This document shows positions 41,666 through 50,568 of a stretch of 64,000 nucleotides of DNA, in pieces. A model generated the notes under the pieces. That model was not told the origin of the DNA. It did no database searches and saw only the letters and a program-made list of their open reading frames with translations. The stretch's first letter is position 1. Each line of letters begins with the position of its first letter. A program made the translations under genes and the position numbers. Source of the DNA: Gemmatimonadota bacterium (GTDB taxonomy: Bacteria > Gemmatimonadota > Gemmatimonadetes > Gemmatimonadales > Gemmatimonadaceae); NCBI GenBank assembly GCA_021324775.1, contig JAJPIM010000045.1:186001-250000 (forward strand), in the 5' to 3' direction.

Positions 41666-43048
41666 GTGGAGCCGATCCGGAGTATACCCGAACTAATCAA
41701 TGATTCCGGTGCCGGTGCCGCCCCGGCGGTCCCCTCGGGCTGGAATCGCGCCCGCCTCACCCCGACGCTCGTCGAGTCGTATCGCACGGTCGTCGTCGAA
41801 GGGTCGTGGTGGCGCAAGGCGCTGGCGTTCGCGGGACCCGGATATCTGGTTGCGGTGGGCTACATGGATCCGGGCAACTGGGCCACGGATCTCGCCGGCG
41901 GCGCGCGGTTCGGCTATTCGCTGCTCAGCGTCATCCTCGTGTCGAACCTCCTGGCGGTGCTCCTGCAGGCCCTGGCGGCGAAGCTCGGCATCGCGACAGG
42001 CCGGGACCTCGCGCAGGCCTGCCGTGACCACTACTCCCGGCGCGTCGGGATCGCACTCTGGCTGATCGCCGAAATCGCCATCACCGCTTGCGATCTCGCG
42101 GAGGTGATCGGGTCGGCCATCGCTCTCAACCTCCTGTTCCACATCCCGATCCCGATCGGCGTTGGCATCACCGCGCTCGACGTGCTCGTCGTGCTCTATC
42201 TCCAGAACCGGGGCTACCGGCGCCTCGAAATCGTCGTCATCACGCTGATCGCCACCATCGCCCTCGCGTTTCTGTTCGAGCTGGTGCTGGCCCACCCCGA
42301 TGCCGGCGCGGTTGCGCGCGGCTTCGTCCCGGCACCCGCGATCCTGACCGATTCGGCGATGCTCTATATCGCGATCTCGATCCTCGGGGCCACGGTGATG
42401 CCCCACAACCTCTATCTCCACTCCTCGATCGTCCAGACGCGGCGCTACGAGGAGACGCCCTCCGGCAAGCACGAGGCGGTTCGCTATGCCGTCCTCGATT
42501 CGACGGTCGCGCTCACGCTCGCGTTCTTCGTCAATGCCGCGATTCTCGTCGTCGCCGGCGCCACGTTTCATTCCTCCGGCCACTCGGGCGTCGCCGAGAT
42601 CCAGGACGCGTACAAGCTCCTCACGCCGTTGCTGGGTGCCAGCGGCGCCAGCGTGGTGTTCGCACTGGCGCTGCTCGCGTCGGGGCAGAACTCGACGCTC
42701 ACCGGCACTCTCGCCGGCCAGATCGTCATGGAAGGATTTCTCAGCATCCGCCTGCGACCCTGGCTCCGCCGCCTCATCACCCGCGGCCTCGCCATCATTC
42801 CGGCCGGCGTAATCGCCGTGCTCTATGGAGAGTCCGGCACCGCCAAGCTGTTGATCCTGAGCCAGGTGATCCTTAGCCTGCAGCTCTCGTTCGCTGTCGT
42901 CCCACTGGTCCAGTTCACATCGGATCGGGCGAAGATGGGAGAGTTTGCCAATGCACGGTGGCTCGCCTGGCTGAGCTGGGCCGCTGCCGGCTTCATCGCC
43001 GTTCTCAACGCGTGGCTCCTCGTGCTGCTGGCCCGTCCAGGCGCGTGA
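41666..43048 (+). CDS. mntH: NRAMP-family Mn2+/divalent metal transporter
   Basis: This 460-aa, roughly 11-helix transporter has the NRAMP metal-site motifs: [11 protein letters not shown] in helix 1 (Asp68 and Asn of DPGN) and [14 protein letters not shown] in helix 6 (MPHN, Met and His). It imports Mn2+ (or Fe2+) with protons. GTG start at 41666; no clear ribosome-binding site is visible between the operator and the start, so the mRNA may be nearly leaderless. mntR follows 30 nt downstream. Confidence 0.93.
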   Translation: MEPIRSIPELINDSGAGAAPAVPSGWNRARLTPTLVESYRTVVVEGSWWRKALAFAGPGYLVAVGYMDPGNWATDLAGGARFGYSLLSVILVSNLLAVLLQALAAKLGIATGRDLAQACRDHYSRRVGIALWLIAEIAITACDLAEVIGSAIALNLLFHIPIPIGVGITALDVLVVLYLQNRGYRRLEIVVITLIATIALAFLFELVLAHPDAGAVARGFVPAPAILTDSAMLYIAISILGATVMPHNLYLHSSIVQTRRYEETPSGKHEAVRYAVLDSTVALTLAFFVNAAILVVAGATFHSSGHSGVAEIQDAYKLLTPLLGASGASVVFALALLASGQNSTLTGTLAGQIVMEGFLSIRLRPWLRRLITRGLAIIPAGVIAVLYGESGTAKLLILSQVILSLQLSFAVVPLVQFTSDRAKMGEFANARWLAWLSWAAAGFIAVLNAWLLVLLARPGA

Positions 43049-43078
43049 GGCCGCTGACTTTCTGATGGGGAGTGAGCC

Positions 43079-43795
43079 GTGATGACACCGTCACAGACCG
43101 CCGTCCGGCCCGACGACGCGCCGGAACCGACCTACACCGGTCCGGTCGAAGATTATCTCAAGACCATCTACGAGCTGGAGCGCGCGACCGGCACCGCGAC
43201 CACCACGGACATCGCTCACCGGTTGGCGATCGCCCCCGCATCGGTCACGGGGATGGTGCGGCGCCTCGCGGATCAGCGGTTGCTGAAGCACGAGCCCTAT
43301 CGGGGCGTCCGTCTGACGCAGGCCGGCCAGCGCGTCGCGCTCCGCACGCTCCGCCGGCATCGCGTGATCGAGACGTTTCTCGCCCGTGTGCTGGGATATC
43401 CATGGGACGCCGTGCACGATGAGGCCGAACGGCTCGAGCACGCGGCGAGCGATGAACTCGTGGACAGGATGGCCACCGCGCTCGACGAGCCGACGGTGGA
43501 CCCGCACGGCGCTCCGATTCCGAGCCGCGACGGTACGGTCAACGACCGGCGCTACGCATCGATCGCGGACCTGCCGCTCGGCCAGCGCGCACGCCTGGTC
43601 TGCGTCAGTGACGACGACCCTGCCCGGCTCCGCTATCTCGCGGAGCTGGGGCTCACGCCTGGCGCGCTGGTGGTCGTCCTGGCACGCGCGCCCTTCGAGG
43701 GGCCTCTGTCCATCCGGGTCGGCGATCCTGGCCGCGCGGCCGATCATGCGATCGGACCCGCGCTCGCGCGCGCCCTGCTGGTCGAACCCTCATGA
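43079..43795 (+). CDS. mntR: DtxR/MntR-family metal-dependent repressor with FeoA domain
   Basis: This 238-aa regulator has an N-terminal winged helix (VEDYLKTIYELERATGTATTTDIAHRLAIAPASVTGMVRRLA) and a dimerisation/metal-binding domain (LRRHRVIETFLARVLGYPWDAVHDEAERLEHAAS, with His/Glu ligands). A C-terminal SH3-like FeoA domain follows (ARLVCVSDDDPARLRYLAELGLTPG). It should bind the dyad at 41638 when loaded with Mn2+ or Fe2+. GTG at 43079 or ATG at 43082. Its stop overlaps the convergent aminopeptidase stop. Confidence 0.92.
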   Translation: MMTPSQTAVRPDDAPEPTYTGPVEDYLKTIYELERATGTATTTDIAHRLAIAPASVTGMVRRLADQRLLKHEPYRGVRLTQAGQRVALRTLRRHRVIETFLARVLGYPWDAVHDEAERLEHAASDELVDRMATALDEPTVDPHGAPIPSRDGTVNDRRYASIADLPLGQRARLVCVSDDDPARLRYLAELGLTPGALVVVLARAPFEGPLSIRVGDPGRAADHAIGPALARALLVEPS

Positions 43796-45811
43796 CACCG
43801 GAGGCGCCGTCCACACGTTGTTCGAACGGTCGATGTCGATGAGCTGGTGATCGGGATCGAGCTCGATCCGCGCAACGTGCTTCCCGATGAACGTGTACCG
43901 CCGCAGATACCGCGTCGTGTTCGTGCTCCACACTTCGGCGGGATAGCGGAAGTCTTCGGTCGTCCCGTCGCCGAATGTGAATCGCGCACGGATGGGGAGC
44001 ACGCCGCGAGCCCGGTTCGCGTAGCGGACGACCACGTAGTCGGTGTCCCCGTGGTGCCGGACGACGACGGTGTCGATGGCCTGGTCGAAGTGGTAGTTGT
44101 TCAGCCAGAACTCGCGCCAGAACCAGTCGAGGCGGTGCCCGCTCACATCCTCCATCGTGCGGAAGAAATCAGCGGGCGCGGGGTGCTTGTACGCCCATCG
44201 CTGGATGTAGCTCTTGAATGCGTCGTCGAATGCGGCGTGCCCCAGGATCTCCTCGCGCAGGAGCTGCAGGCCGACCGACGGCTTGTCGTACGAATTGAGG
44301 CCGAGGAGCTGCGGCGGCACACGGTCGGCCTGCAGCTCGATGGGGATGTCCACTCCGATTGACTCCGCCTTCTGTTCCAGCGCACGCTCTTCGGCCGCCC
44401 GAGCCATCTCGTCGCCGCGTGCGGGATAGCGGCGAGCCTCCGAGAACAGATTGATGAACGTGTTGAGCCCTTCGTCCTGCCAGAAGTGGATTCGCTCGTT
44501 CGAGCCGACGATCATGGGGAACCAGTTGTGTCCGATCTCGTGGGTGACCACGGAGTACAACTGGTACTCGTCGTCGTTGCGATCCTCCATCGCGAGCATC
44601 GGATACTCCATGCCGCTGATGGGGCCCTCGACTGCGGTGATCTGCGGATACGGGTAGGGAAACCAGCGCGTCGAGTATTCCTCGATCGACATGCGGGCCA
44701 TGTCCGCGGCGTCTTTCCATATCGGCGCCGCGCTTGGACGATAGTACGCTTGCGCGAGGATGCCGTGCCACGAGCTCGCATCCCACTGGTAGTTGGGCGC
44801 CGTCGCCCACGCCACGTCACGCACGTTGTGCGCGTGAAACCGCCAGGTCAACGTGCCGGCCGGCCGCGGGCGGGCCGCACCGCTGGACAACTCGTCGGGC
44901 GTCGTGATCGCGACCGGTGTCGCCGACGTCGCCGCCTTGGCGAGGCGCGACCGCTCCGCCACCGTGAGCACCTCGGCGCCATTCTCCAGCGATCCGGTGC
45001 CGGCGACGATGTAGCCGGCGGGCACCGTGACCGCGTACGTGAAGTCCCCGTACTCCAGGTAGAACTCGCCCTGGCCGAGATAGGGCTCCGTGTTCCATCC
45101 GCGGAGATCATCGTAGACCGCGACTCGCGGATACCACTGCGCGAGCTCGTACAGCGCGCCATCCCGCCCCATGCGGTCCGCACCGTGCTCCGGCACCTTG
45201 AAGTGCCACGCGATGTCGAATGTCGCGGATGCGCCCGGCGCGAGCCCCTGGGGAAGGTCGGCCTTGAGTTCCGTGCCTTCGACACGGGTGGTCAACGCGA
45301 CGCGAGTCGCCGCCCCGCGCACGAGATCGAAATGGTCGATCACGTCGCCGCCTTCGAACCCGCGCGCGCCGAACCGCGACTGCTCGGGGAACACGTACGC
45401 GTTGAGCGAGCTGTCCTCGAAGGCGTTCTGTTCGACCTGGAACCAGACGAAATGCAGCGTGTCCGGCGAATGATTCGTGTAATGCAGGCGCAACTGGCCG
45501 GCCAGCGTCTTGGCCGCCGTGTCGAGCGTCGCCTTGATGTCGTAATCGGCGCGGTTCTGCCAGTAGTGCGGCCCCGGCATCCCCGAAGCGGACCGGAACT
45601 CGGTGCCCGGTGGCATCGGCAATGGCGCGAATACCGACGTGTCGCCGACCCCCGTCGCGTCGAATGCAGGGCCTGACCGCGTCGCTCCGGGATCCGCCAT
45701 CTTCTGGTCCTGCGCGCGGACAGTGGCAGGGAGCGCCACGCAGAGTGTGGCGGCAATGAGCGCGCGGTATGTGAGTGTCCGGAACGCGAAGGTGCAATAC
45801 GTGAATGTCAT
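43790..45811 (-). CDS. Secreted M1-family aminopeptidase
   Basis: This is a zinc metallopeptidase of about 673 aa with a signal peptide ending ATVRAQ. The M1 fold is shown by the beta-saddle N-domain (residues about 60-280), GMEYPML (the exopeptidase GxMEN-like motif) and HEIGHNWFP with the downstream Glu in WQDEGLNTF, which supplies the HExxH-x18-E zinc site. It should trim N-terminal residues from extracytoplasmic peptides. The ATG at 45811 is chosen because it begins the signal peptide; the longer frame is not signal-like. Confidence 0.9.
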   Translation of the reverse strand: MTFTYCTFAFRTLTYRALIAATLCVALPATVRAQDQKMADPGATRSGPAFDATGVGDTSVFAPLPMPPGTEFRSASGMPGPHYWQNRADYDIKATLDTAAKTLAGQLRLHYTNHSPDTLHFVWFQVEQNAFEDSSLNAYVFPEQSRFGARGFEGGDVIDHFDLVRGAATRVALTTRVEGTELKADLPQGLAPGASATFDIAWHFKVPEHGADRMGRDGALYELAQWYPRVAVYDDLRGWNTEPYLGQGEFYLEYGDFTYAVTVPAGYIVAGTGSLENGAEVLTVAERSRLAKAATSATPVAITTPDELSSGAARPRPAGTLTWRFHAHNVRDVAWATAPNYQWDASSWHGILAQAYYRPSAAPIWKDAADMARMSIEEYSTRWFPYPYPQITAVEGPISGMEYPMLAMEDRNDDEYQLYSVVTHEIGHNWFPMIVGSNERIHFWQDEGLNTFINLFSEARRYPARGDEMARAAEERALEQKAESIGVDIPIELQADRVPPQLLGLNSYDKPSVGLQLLREEILGHAAFDDAFKSYIQRWAYKHPAPADFFRTMEDVSGHRLDWFWREFWLNNYHFDQAIDTVVVRHHGDTDYVVVRYANRARGVLPIRARFTFGDGTTEDFRYPAEVWSTNTTRYLRRYTFIGKHVARIELDPDHQLIDIDRSNNVWTAPPVS

Positions 45812-46007
45812 GAACGCGCCGAAGGGAGAGAGCGGAGATGGATTTGAAATGGAGCAAACGGGCCTAATAGTACACCGGATACGGGCTCGCCGATCGGGCG
45901 GCTCCGACGGCAATCAGCGACTCGGCTGGATGGCCGCGCGGACCCGGCTCGGATACCCTTGATGCTCGCACCGTCGCCCGCGGACGCGACGATCAGCGCT
46001 CCGCCGT

Positions 46008-46013
46008 ATAATT
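46008..46013 (+). promoter_or_regulatory. Perfect -10 hexamer upstream of the glycine-zipper protein
   Basis: TATAAT lies about 90 nt before the start of the plus-strand gene, in an otherwise GC-rich gap. The -35 position (about 45985-45990) is a poor match, so promoter status is tentative. Confidence 0.35.
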
Positions 46014-46099
46014 TTCCGTGGTCGAGCGTCGATACATGAGCGACTGCTGAGACGATCGGTTACACGCCGGAGCCGGCCTCCGCCCAGAGAGAGCATCGC

Positions 46100-46648
46100 G
46101 TGATGCAGTACCGACATTGCACATCTGATGCCCCGAGTGTGGCGCGCCGCGTCGCACATCTCGTCGTCGCGATCGCGAGCGGTCTCGCGATGGTGGCTGG
46201 TAACGCCGCGGCACAGAGCGACACCACCCCCGTGCTCGGCCCCGTCGCGGTGGGGACGCGGGTTCGCCTTTGGGAACGCGTCGCGAGCGACGTGTCGGTG
46301 CCCGTGATCGGCCGAGTCGGACGGATCGCGCGGGACAGCATCACGCTCGCTGCCGAGGCGGTCGCCACGCCGGTCGAGCTGGCATGGCCCTCTGTGTCGC
46401 GAATCGAGGTTAGTGCCGGCCCTCAGACCGGATCGCGCTCGGCTGGTGCACTGAGAGGCGGCATCATCGGCGCCCTGGGCGGCGCGGTGGCGGGCGTGAT
46501 CCTCGGCAACATGGCCAATCGGAACGCGCCGAAATTCGCCATCGCCGGTTTCGTCATCGCGGGGGGCGCTGGTGCCGGTATCGGCGCCTACGCGCCCGGC
46601 GAACGATGGCAGCCAGCCACGACGACGACGCCCGCCCCGACACGCTGA
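46100..46648 (+). CDS. Secreted protein with glycine-zipper segment
   Basis: This 182-aa protein has a signal peptide (VVAIASGLAMVAGNAAAQ). A small beta-type domain follows (GTRVRLWERV...GRVGRIARDSITLAAE), resembling the SH3-like modules of Gemmatimonadota secreted proteins. Then comes a Gly/Ala-rich hydrophobic stretch (ALRGGIIGALGGAVAGVILGNM and FVIAGGAGAGIGAYAPG), a glycine-zipper that could insert in a membrane. Start GTG at 46100 or ATG at 46103. Function unknown. Confidence 0.65.
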   Translation: MMQYRHCTSDAPSVARRVAHLVVAIASGLAMVAGNAAAQSDTTPVLGPVAVGTRVRLWERVASDVSVPVIGRVGRIARDSITLAAEAVATPVELAWPSVSRIEVSAGPQTGSRSAGALRGGIIGALGGAVAGVILGNMANRNAPKFAIAGFVIAGGAGAGIGAYAPGERWQPATTTTPAPTR

Positions 46649-46751
46649 TCCGGTACCCGGGAGGCGGCCGGCTTCTTCGGCCCGGCGCCGGTATCCAGGT
46701 TTGGAATTCCGCTATCGGCCCGCGTCTTAACTCCCTTGTCCGCGCTCCCTT

Positions 46752-47099
46752 CTACCGGACCGGCGGGACCCTCGCGTGCCACCAGAGGATCAGCCATATG
46801 ATGCACCCGGCGGTTATCGCGGACGCGACCGACGCAATGAATCCTCGGTAGCCAAGCGGGGGACGCGTCAGCGCGGCGGCCAGCAGCGAAAAGGCCAGAC
46901 CGACACCCGCCAACCCCTCGCTGACGCGTAACAGGACCCAGGTCGTCGCCATCGTCCACATGTCGTGCTCGACGCCCAAGACGGCCACGATTCCCACAAG
47001 TCCGCTCACCACGACGATGAAAGTCGCCAGAGCGACCACGACGGGAAGCCCTCGTCGGTCCGGCACCTGCGTGTCGCGCTGGGTCGCTGGTTGTGCCAT
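46752..47099 (-). CDS. Small membrane protein, hypothetical
   Basis: This 115-aa protein has three predicted helices (LPVVVALATFIVVVSGLVGIV; LAGVGLAFSLLAAAL; AITAGCIIWLILWW) and a polar N-terminus. I recognise no family. Start ATG at 47099; the longer frame upstream is not protein-like. It is convergent with the glycine-zipper gene. Confidence 0.6.
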   Translation of the reverse strand: MAQPATQRDTQVPDRRGLPVVVALATFIVVVSGLVGIVAVLGVEHDMWTMATTWVLLRVSEGLAGVGLAFSLLAAALTRPPLGYRGFIASVASAITAGCIIWLILWWHARVPPVR

Positions 47100-47452
47100 G
47101 CGAGGCAAGTATATCGCGGATCCGGCCCCGCGGCGATCCCGGCCACCCGCGTCGCTGTTTGCAGAGCGGAGCCGGGTGAGGGACGCCGGTGCCGCGGCGC
47201 CATCACAAATCCACAACGATCTGACACACTTGCGAAGACGGGTTGCCGCCACAGCTTCCGCGTCTCCCGCCCCGGCACCGGCACCACCAACCTTTGCGAA
47301 TGTGGGGCCGCCGGGAGAACCCGGCATCGCTAGTTCGGCATCACGGGTAAATCGCTGTGGCGCAGCGACTTTCCTGATGCCAGACTCAACCGGCCGATGA
47401 AACGCGATGTCCACTCAGGCGGTCAGTCCCTGAAGCCAGTCAGAGACGATTG
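47100..47452. other. Intergenic region without a supportable gene
   Basis: These 353 nt lie between the small membrane protein start and the WapI-like gene stop. I see no frame, tRNA or strong hairpin that I can support. The promoter of the membrane-protein gene should lie at its left end. Confidence 0.5.
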
Positions 47453-47962
47453 CTACCCAGCCACCTGGTTTGCCGGGTGCGCCGCCAGAATCTCCTGGCA
47501 TCGGCCGATTGCCGCACGCAGCTCTGCCGGGCTCACCACGAACGCGAACCAGTGCCCCTGCCCCGAGCTGTCGGGCGTCAGCTCGGCCCGGACGGTGATC
47601 GGGGTCTCTGGCGACTGCGACTCGACCCGCATCGTCAGGTTGGGGGACTCAGTGGTGAGGTAAGCGGACCCCACCCCGGTCCGGATTAGACCCTCCAGGC
47701 CGCCGCAGAACCGCTCGACCCCCCAACTGGTCATCACAGCCGCGGGGACGACCACCTCCGCACCCATTGCGGTGCATGTGGCGGTCACCGACAGCCAGTT
47801 CGCGTCCCAGGTGTCGTCGCAGTCGTGCGCAGTGCGGCCGTCAATCTCGAGTCTGACCCCGCCGAGCTGGAAGCCCAGCGCCGCGCTGGACGGAGTGCCA
47901 CTCTGGGCACCGGTCTGACGATCGACACCCTTACCTTCCTGCCCGCCCTTTCGCCCGGTCAT
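47453..47962 (-). CDS. WapI-like immunity family protein
   Basis: This protein of about 169 aa has LGGVRLEIDGRTAHDCDDTWDANWLSVTATC followed by FCGGLEGL and a strand-rich second half. This matches the general pattern of WapI-family immunity proteins, which neutralise toxins of WapA/polymorphic-toxin type in other bacteria. The first 25 residues are polar and may not be translated; internal starts are possible. No toxin gene is adjacent, so it is an orphan. The start codon at 47962 is uncertain. Confidence 0.6.
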   Translation of the reverse strand: MTGRKGGQEGKGVDRQTGAQSGTPSSAALGFQLGGVRLEIDGRTAHDCDDTWDANWLSVTATCTAMGAEVVVPAAVMTSWGVERFCGGLEGLIRTGVGSAYLTTESPNLTMRVESQSPETPITVRAELTPDSSGQGHWFAFVVSPAELRAAIGRCQEILAAHPANQVAG

Positions 47963-48205
47963 AGCTGCAACTTATCTGAGCCGGCTGGCGAGACCAGTCC
48001 AAACTTTTGGCGGACTCTTCCATAAAAAATCGCCTGTCAGAGCACGTGCGGCCGTTGCCGCACGACGGCGTCGTTCGTCAGCGGGATGCACCGGCCCCGT
48101 TTGTCCCGGACGCCGCTTCGCTGCAGGATGCACGACGCTGGTTCGACGCAGCATCGCTCGTAAACGGTTCTCAGCACCGTACTGACTCACGCTTCGGGCT
48201 CGCCC

Positions 48206-48946
48206 ATGTCGCCGACTCTCGACGTCTCCTGCACCCACGAACGCCGGCCTGGCACCGCCGCGTGTCTCTATTGCCGCCGCGAAGCGAGGCTCGCGACCCG
48301 GGCGCGCCATCATCGCTTCTTTGCTCGCGCCGGCAGCATCGTACTCGGCCTGGCCGTCGTTGCGATGGCTGGTGTGTCGGGGATGAGAGCTTTCACGGGC
48401 TGGCGCCCGCCGGCCTGGATTCGCAACACGGCATCAGCGGTGATGATCGTGCAGTCGAGAGGTCCCAGCGCATCGCATCTGACGCTGGTGTCGTCGGATG
48501 CTCGCACGCCCGTAACGCATGCGCCGGTCGTCGCGTCGGTCTCGCCGTCGATCCTGGCGCCGGCTGCCCGCGCGCCGGTACCACCGCTCCAGCCGATCGT
48601 GAGTCAGGGCACGACGGTGTTGCCGGACAGCCTCGTCGCGGTGCGAAGAGGTGACAGCGTGACGCTGCACTTCGATACGCCGGGGGCGCGGACACGCCGC
48701 CCGGAGAAGTTCGAGCAAATTGTCCGCTCGACGCTGCCCGTGATTTACGGACCGTCCGTGGGCTCGCTGCTGGCCAGAATTCCGATTGGCCGGCTGGCGC
48801 AGGCCGGGGATCTGCTGACCGAACTGCCGACTCGGGGCGTCCGCCTCTCGCTCGGCGCCGGCTGGATCCTTGGCGTGTGGCCCGAGACGCGCAGCGGCCA
48901 TGACGGCCCGCTCGTCGTCAACTATCGCACGCTGGTGATGCGCTAA
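48206..48946 (+). CDS. Membrane-anchored protein with N-terminal Cys/His motif
   Basis: This 246-aa protein starts with a zinc-binding-like segment CTHERRPGTAACLYC (Cys9, His11, Cys20, Cys23), which resembles half of a B-box-like ribbon. One transmembrane helix (SIVLGLAVVAMAGVSGM) and an extracytoplasmic, proline-rich linker follow. The C-terminal 100 residues (SVTLHFDTPGARTRRPEKFEQIVRSTLP) form an unrecognised domain. Start ATG at 48206. Function unknown. Confidence 0.65.
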   Translation: MSPTLDVSCTHERRPGTAACLYCRREARLATRARHHRFFARAGSIVLGLAVVAMAGVSGMRAFTGWRPPAWIRNTASAVMIVQSRGPSASHLTLVSSDARTPVTHAPVVASVSPSILAPAARAPVPPLQPIVSQGTTVLPDSLVAVRRGDSVTLHFDTPGARTRRPEKFEQIVRSTLPVIYGPSVGSLLARIPIGRLAQAGDLLTELPTRGVRLSLGAGWILGVWPETRSGHDGPLVVNYRTLVMR

Positions 48947-48972
48947 CACCCGCGTGGCTGCGGGCACGCTTC

Positions 48973-49953
48973 TTACCTGGGAACCGCGGGCCCCGTCACG
49001 AAGTCCGGCATGACGTGCTGGACCTGCGGCAGCGCCGCGAGTGTCCTGATCACGGCTGCGAGCGGTCCGCCCCCGCTGTCGGGATTTGCCGGAATGCGAA
49101 GGTAGTAATACGGACTCGGGCCGATTTGCCGCCCGCCGATCACAACGCCCTGCACGAGATCGACCGCCGCCTGGCGCTGCTCCGCGGAAGCGCTGTCGCG
49201 AAACAGAACCCAGAGTTTGTTCCGGACGACCCGGCCCGGTATCCGGGGATCGTTCGTCACGATGTTGTCCGGCGCTCGAGAGTCTTCAAGTTCCTCGAGC
49301 GGGACCTGGTCGGGCGCCGGGACTGGAACGGTGAAGACGTTCGTGCCGGCGCTGTACAGCGTGACGCGGAATCCCGTCACCGCGCGCGGAACCGCCACAC
49401 CGACCATGCGCGGACCCGACATCCCCCCGGGGGGAACCACGGTCGCACCATCCGAGGCCACGACCGGCGGTGCGGATGGGGCGCCAAGCGACTGGTCGAA
49501 CACCCAATGCGCATCGGGGCGGCCCGCCCGCAGGGAATCGCCCGCGATGCTGTCGACGGCCGCGTACCGGAGGGCGCCGCCCGCCGGCGTACCGGCCGTG
49601 ATCGCGAGACTGCCAGGACGCGCCAGCACCGCGGCCGGTGCATGCAGTTGCAGGATCTCGGTGTTGTGCAACGCCACCGGCAACTGCACCACCCGCCGGG
49701 CCGTATCGAATGCCGGCGTCCCCGCGATCGCGACCTGAACGGCCCCGCACGCCGCACCCGCGATCGGCGTGACCGTGACGCCCTGCCGCCCGAGGCGCAC
49801 GTCGAACTCCGCACAACCGGTCTTGGTCGCGGGGGGCGGAATCGCAGCCGAATCGTGGGCGGCCGCCGCGTGATGCGACCGTCCCTTGTCCCGGTCGGGT
49901 GGGGGGACCGCTCCCGCGCACAGGCAGGCGAGCGCAGTTGTCAGGATGAGCAC
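48973..49953 (-). CDS. Lipoprotein with peptidase-propeptide-like C-terminus
   Basis: This 326-aa protein has a short lipoprotein-like signal (LILTTALAC). A middle region of beta-strand character follows (residues 45-210, unrecognised). The C-terminal 85 residues (NKLWVLFRDSASAEQRQAAVD...YYYLRIP...LAALPQVQHVMPDF) closely resemble the inhibitory propeptides of subtilisin-like proteases (I9/fervidolysin N-domain). No protease domain follows and none is encoded nearby. GTG start at 49953. It may be a stand-alone protease inhibitor (inference). Confidence 0.65.
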   Translation of the reverse strand: MLILTTALACLCAGAVPPPDRDKGRSHHAAAAHDSAAIPPPATKTGCAEFDVRLGRQGVTVTPIAGAACGAVQVAIAGTPAFDTARRVVQLPVALHNTEILQLHAPAAVLARPGSLAITAGTPAGGALRYAAVDSIAGDSLRAGRPDAHWVFDQSLGAPSAPPVVASDGATVVPPGGMSGPRMVGVAVPRAVTGFRVTLYSAGTNVFTVPVPAPDQVPLEELEDSRAPDNIVTNDPRIPGRVVRNKLWVLFRDSASAEQRQAAVDLVQGVVIGGRQIGPSPYYYLRIPANPDSGGGPLAAVIRTLAALPQVQHVMPDFVTGPAVPR

Positions 49954-50185
49954 GCGGGATTTTCTCAGGCTGCGTGATGTGGCACACCGCCTCGTGCGGC
50001 GGGCGACACGAAAAATAGCGGCGGAAATATAGCCGGGCTGATCATCTGCCGGCGCACCCTGGCATCCGGACCGTGTGCGCCCATCGGGAGCGCGTCTATG
50101 TTTACTGGCAGGTTCATCAACCGCGAACTGACAGTGCCGGCCGGCGGCACGGTCGCCCCGACCCTCCTATCACAGCGAGGATCGC

Positions 50186-50542
50186 ATGTCTGTCAAACGT
50201 GTCGATGACGTGATCGCCGAACCCGTTTCGGCCGGCACGGGCACCACCCGCCAAGTCCTGATCGGCCCCGAGGAAGGCCCTCACTTCGCGATGCGGCGTT
50301 TCGTCATCGAACCCGGTGGCGGGATGCCGGCACACACCAACACCGTCGAGCATGAGCAGTACGTGTTGGCCGGACGCGCGACGATCGGGATCGGCGCCGA
50401 GACGCGCGAGGTCGGACGGGGCGACATCGTGTACATCGCAGCGGGCACGCCGCACTGGTATCGGGCGCACCCGGGAGAGGCCTTCGAGTTTCTGTGCGTG
50501 GTCCCGAACCTCCCCGACACGATCTCGCTCGTCGGCAGCTGA
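50186..50542 (+). CDS. Cupin-domain protein
   Basis: This 118-aa single cupin carries motif 1 GGGMPAHTNTVEHEQYVLAG (His, His, Glu metal ligands) and motif 2 GDIVYIAAGTPHWYRA (His). Small cupins act as dioxygenases, isomerases or sugar/amino-acid metabolism enzymes; the specific role is unknown. Start ATG has GAGG upstream. Convergent with the APC permease gene. Confidence 0.85.
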   Translation: MSVKRVDDVIAEPVSAGTGTTRQVLIGPEEGPHFAMRRFVIEPGGGMPAHTNTVEHEQYVLAGRATIGIGAETREVGRGDIVYIAAGTPHWYRAHPGEAFEFLCVVPNLPDTISLVGS

Positions 50543-50568
50543 CCGGCTCACCGGCCGAACGCCGGCGC

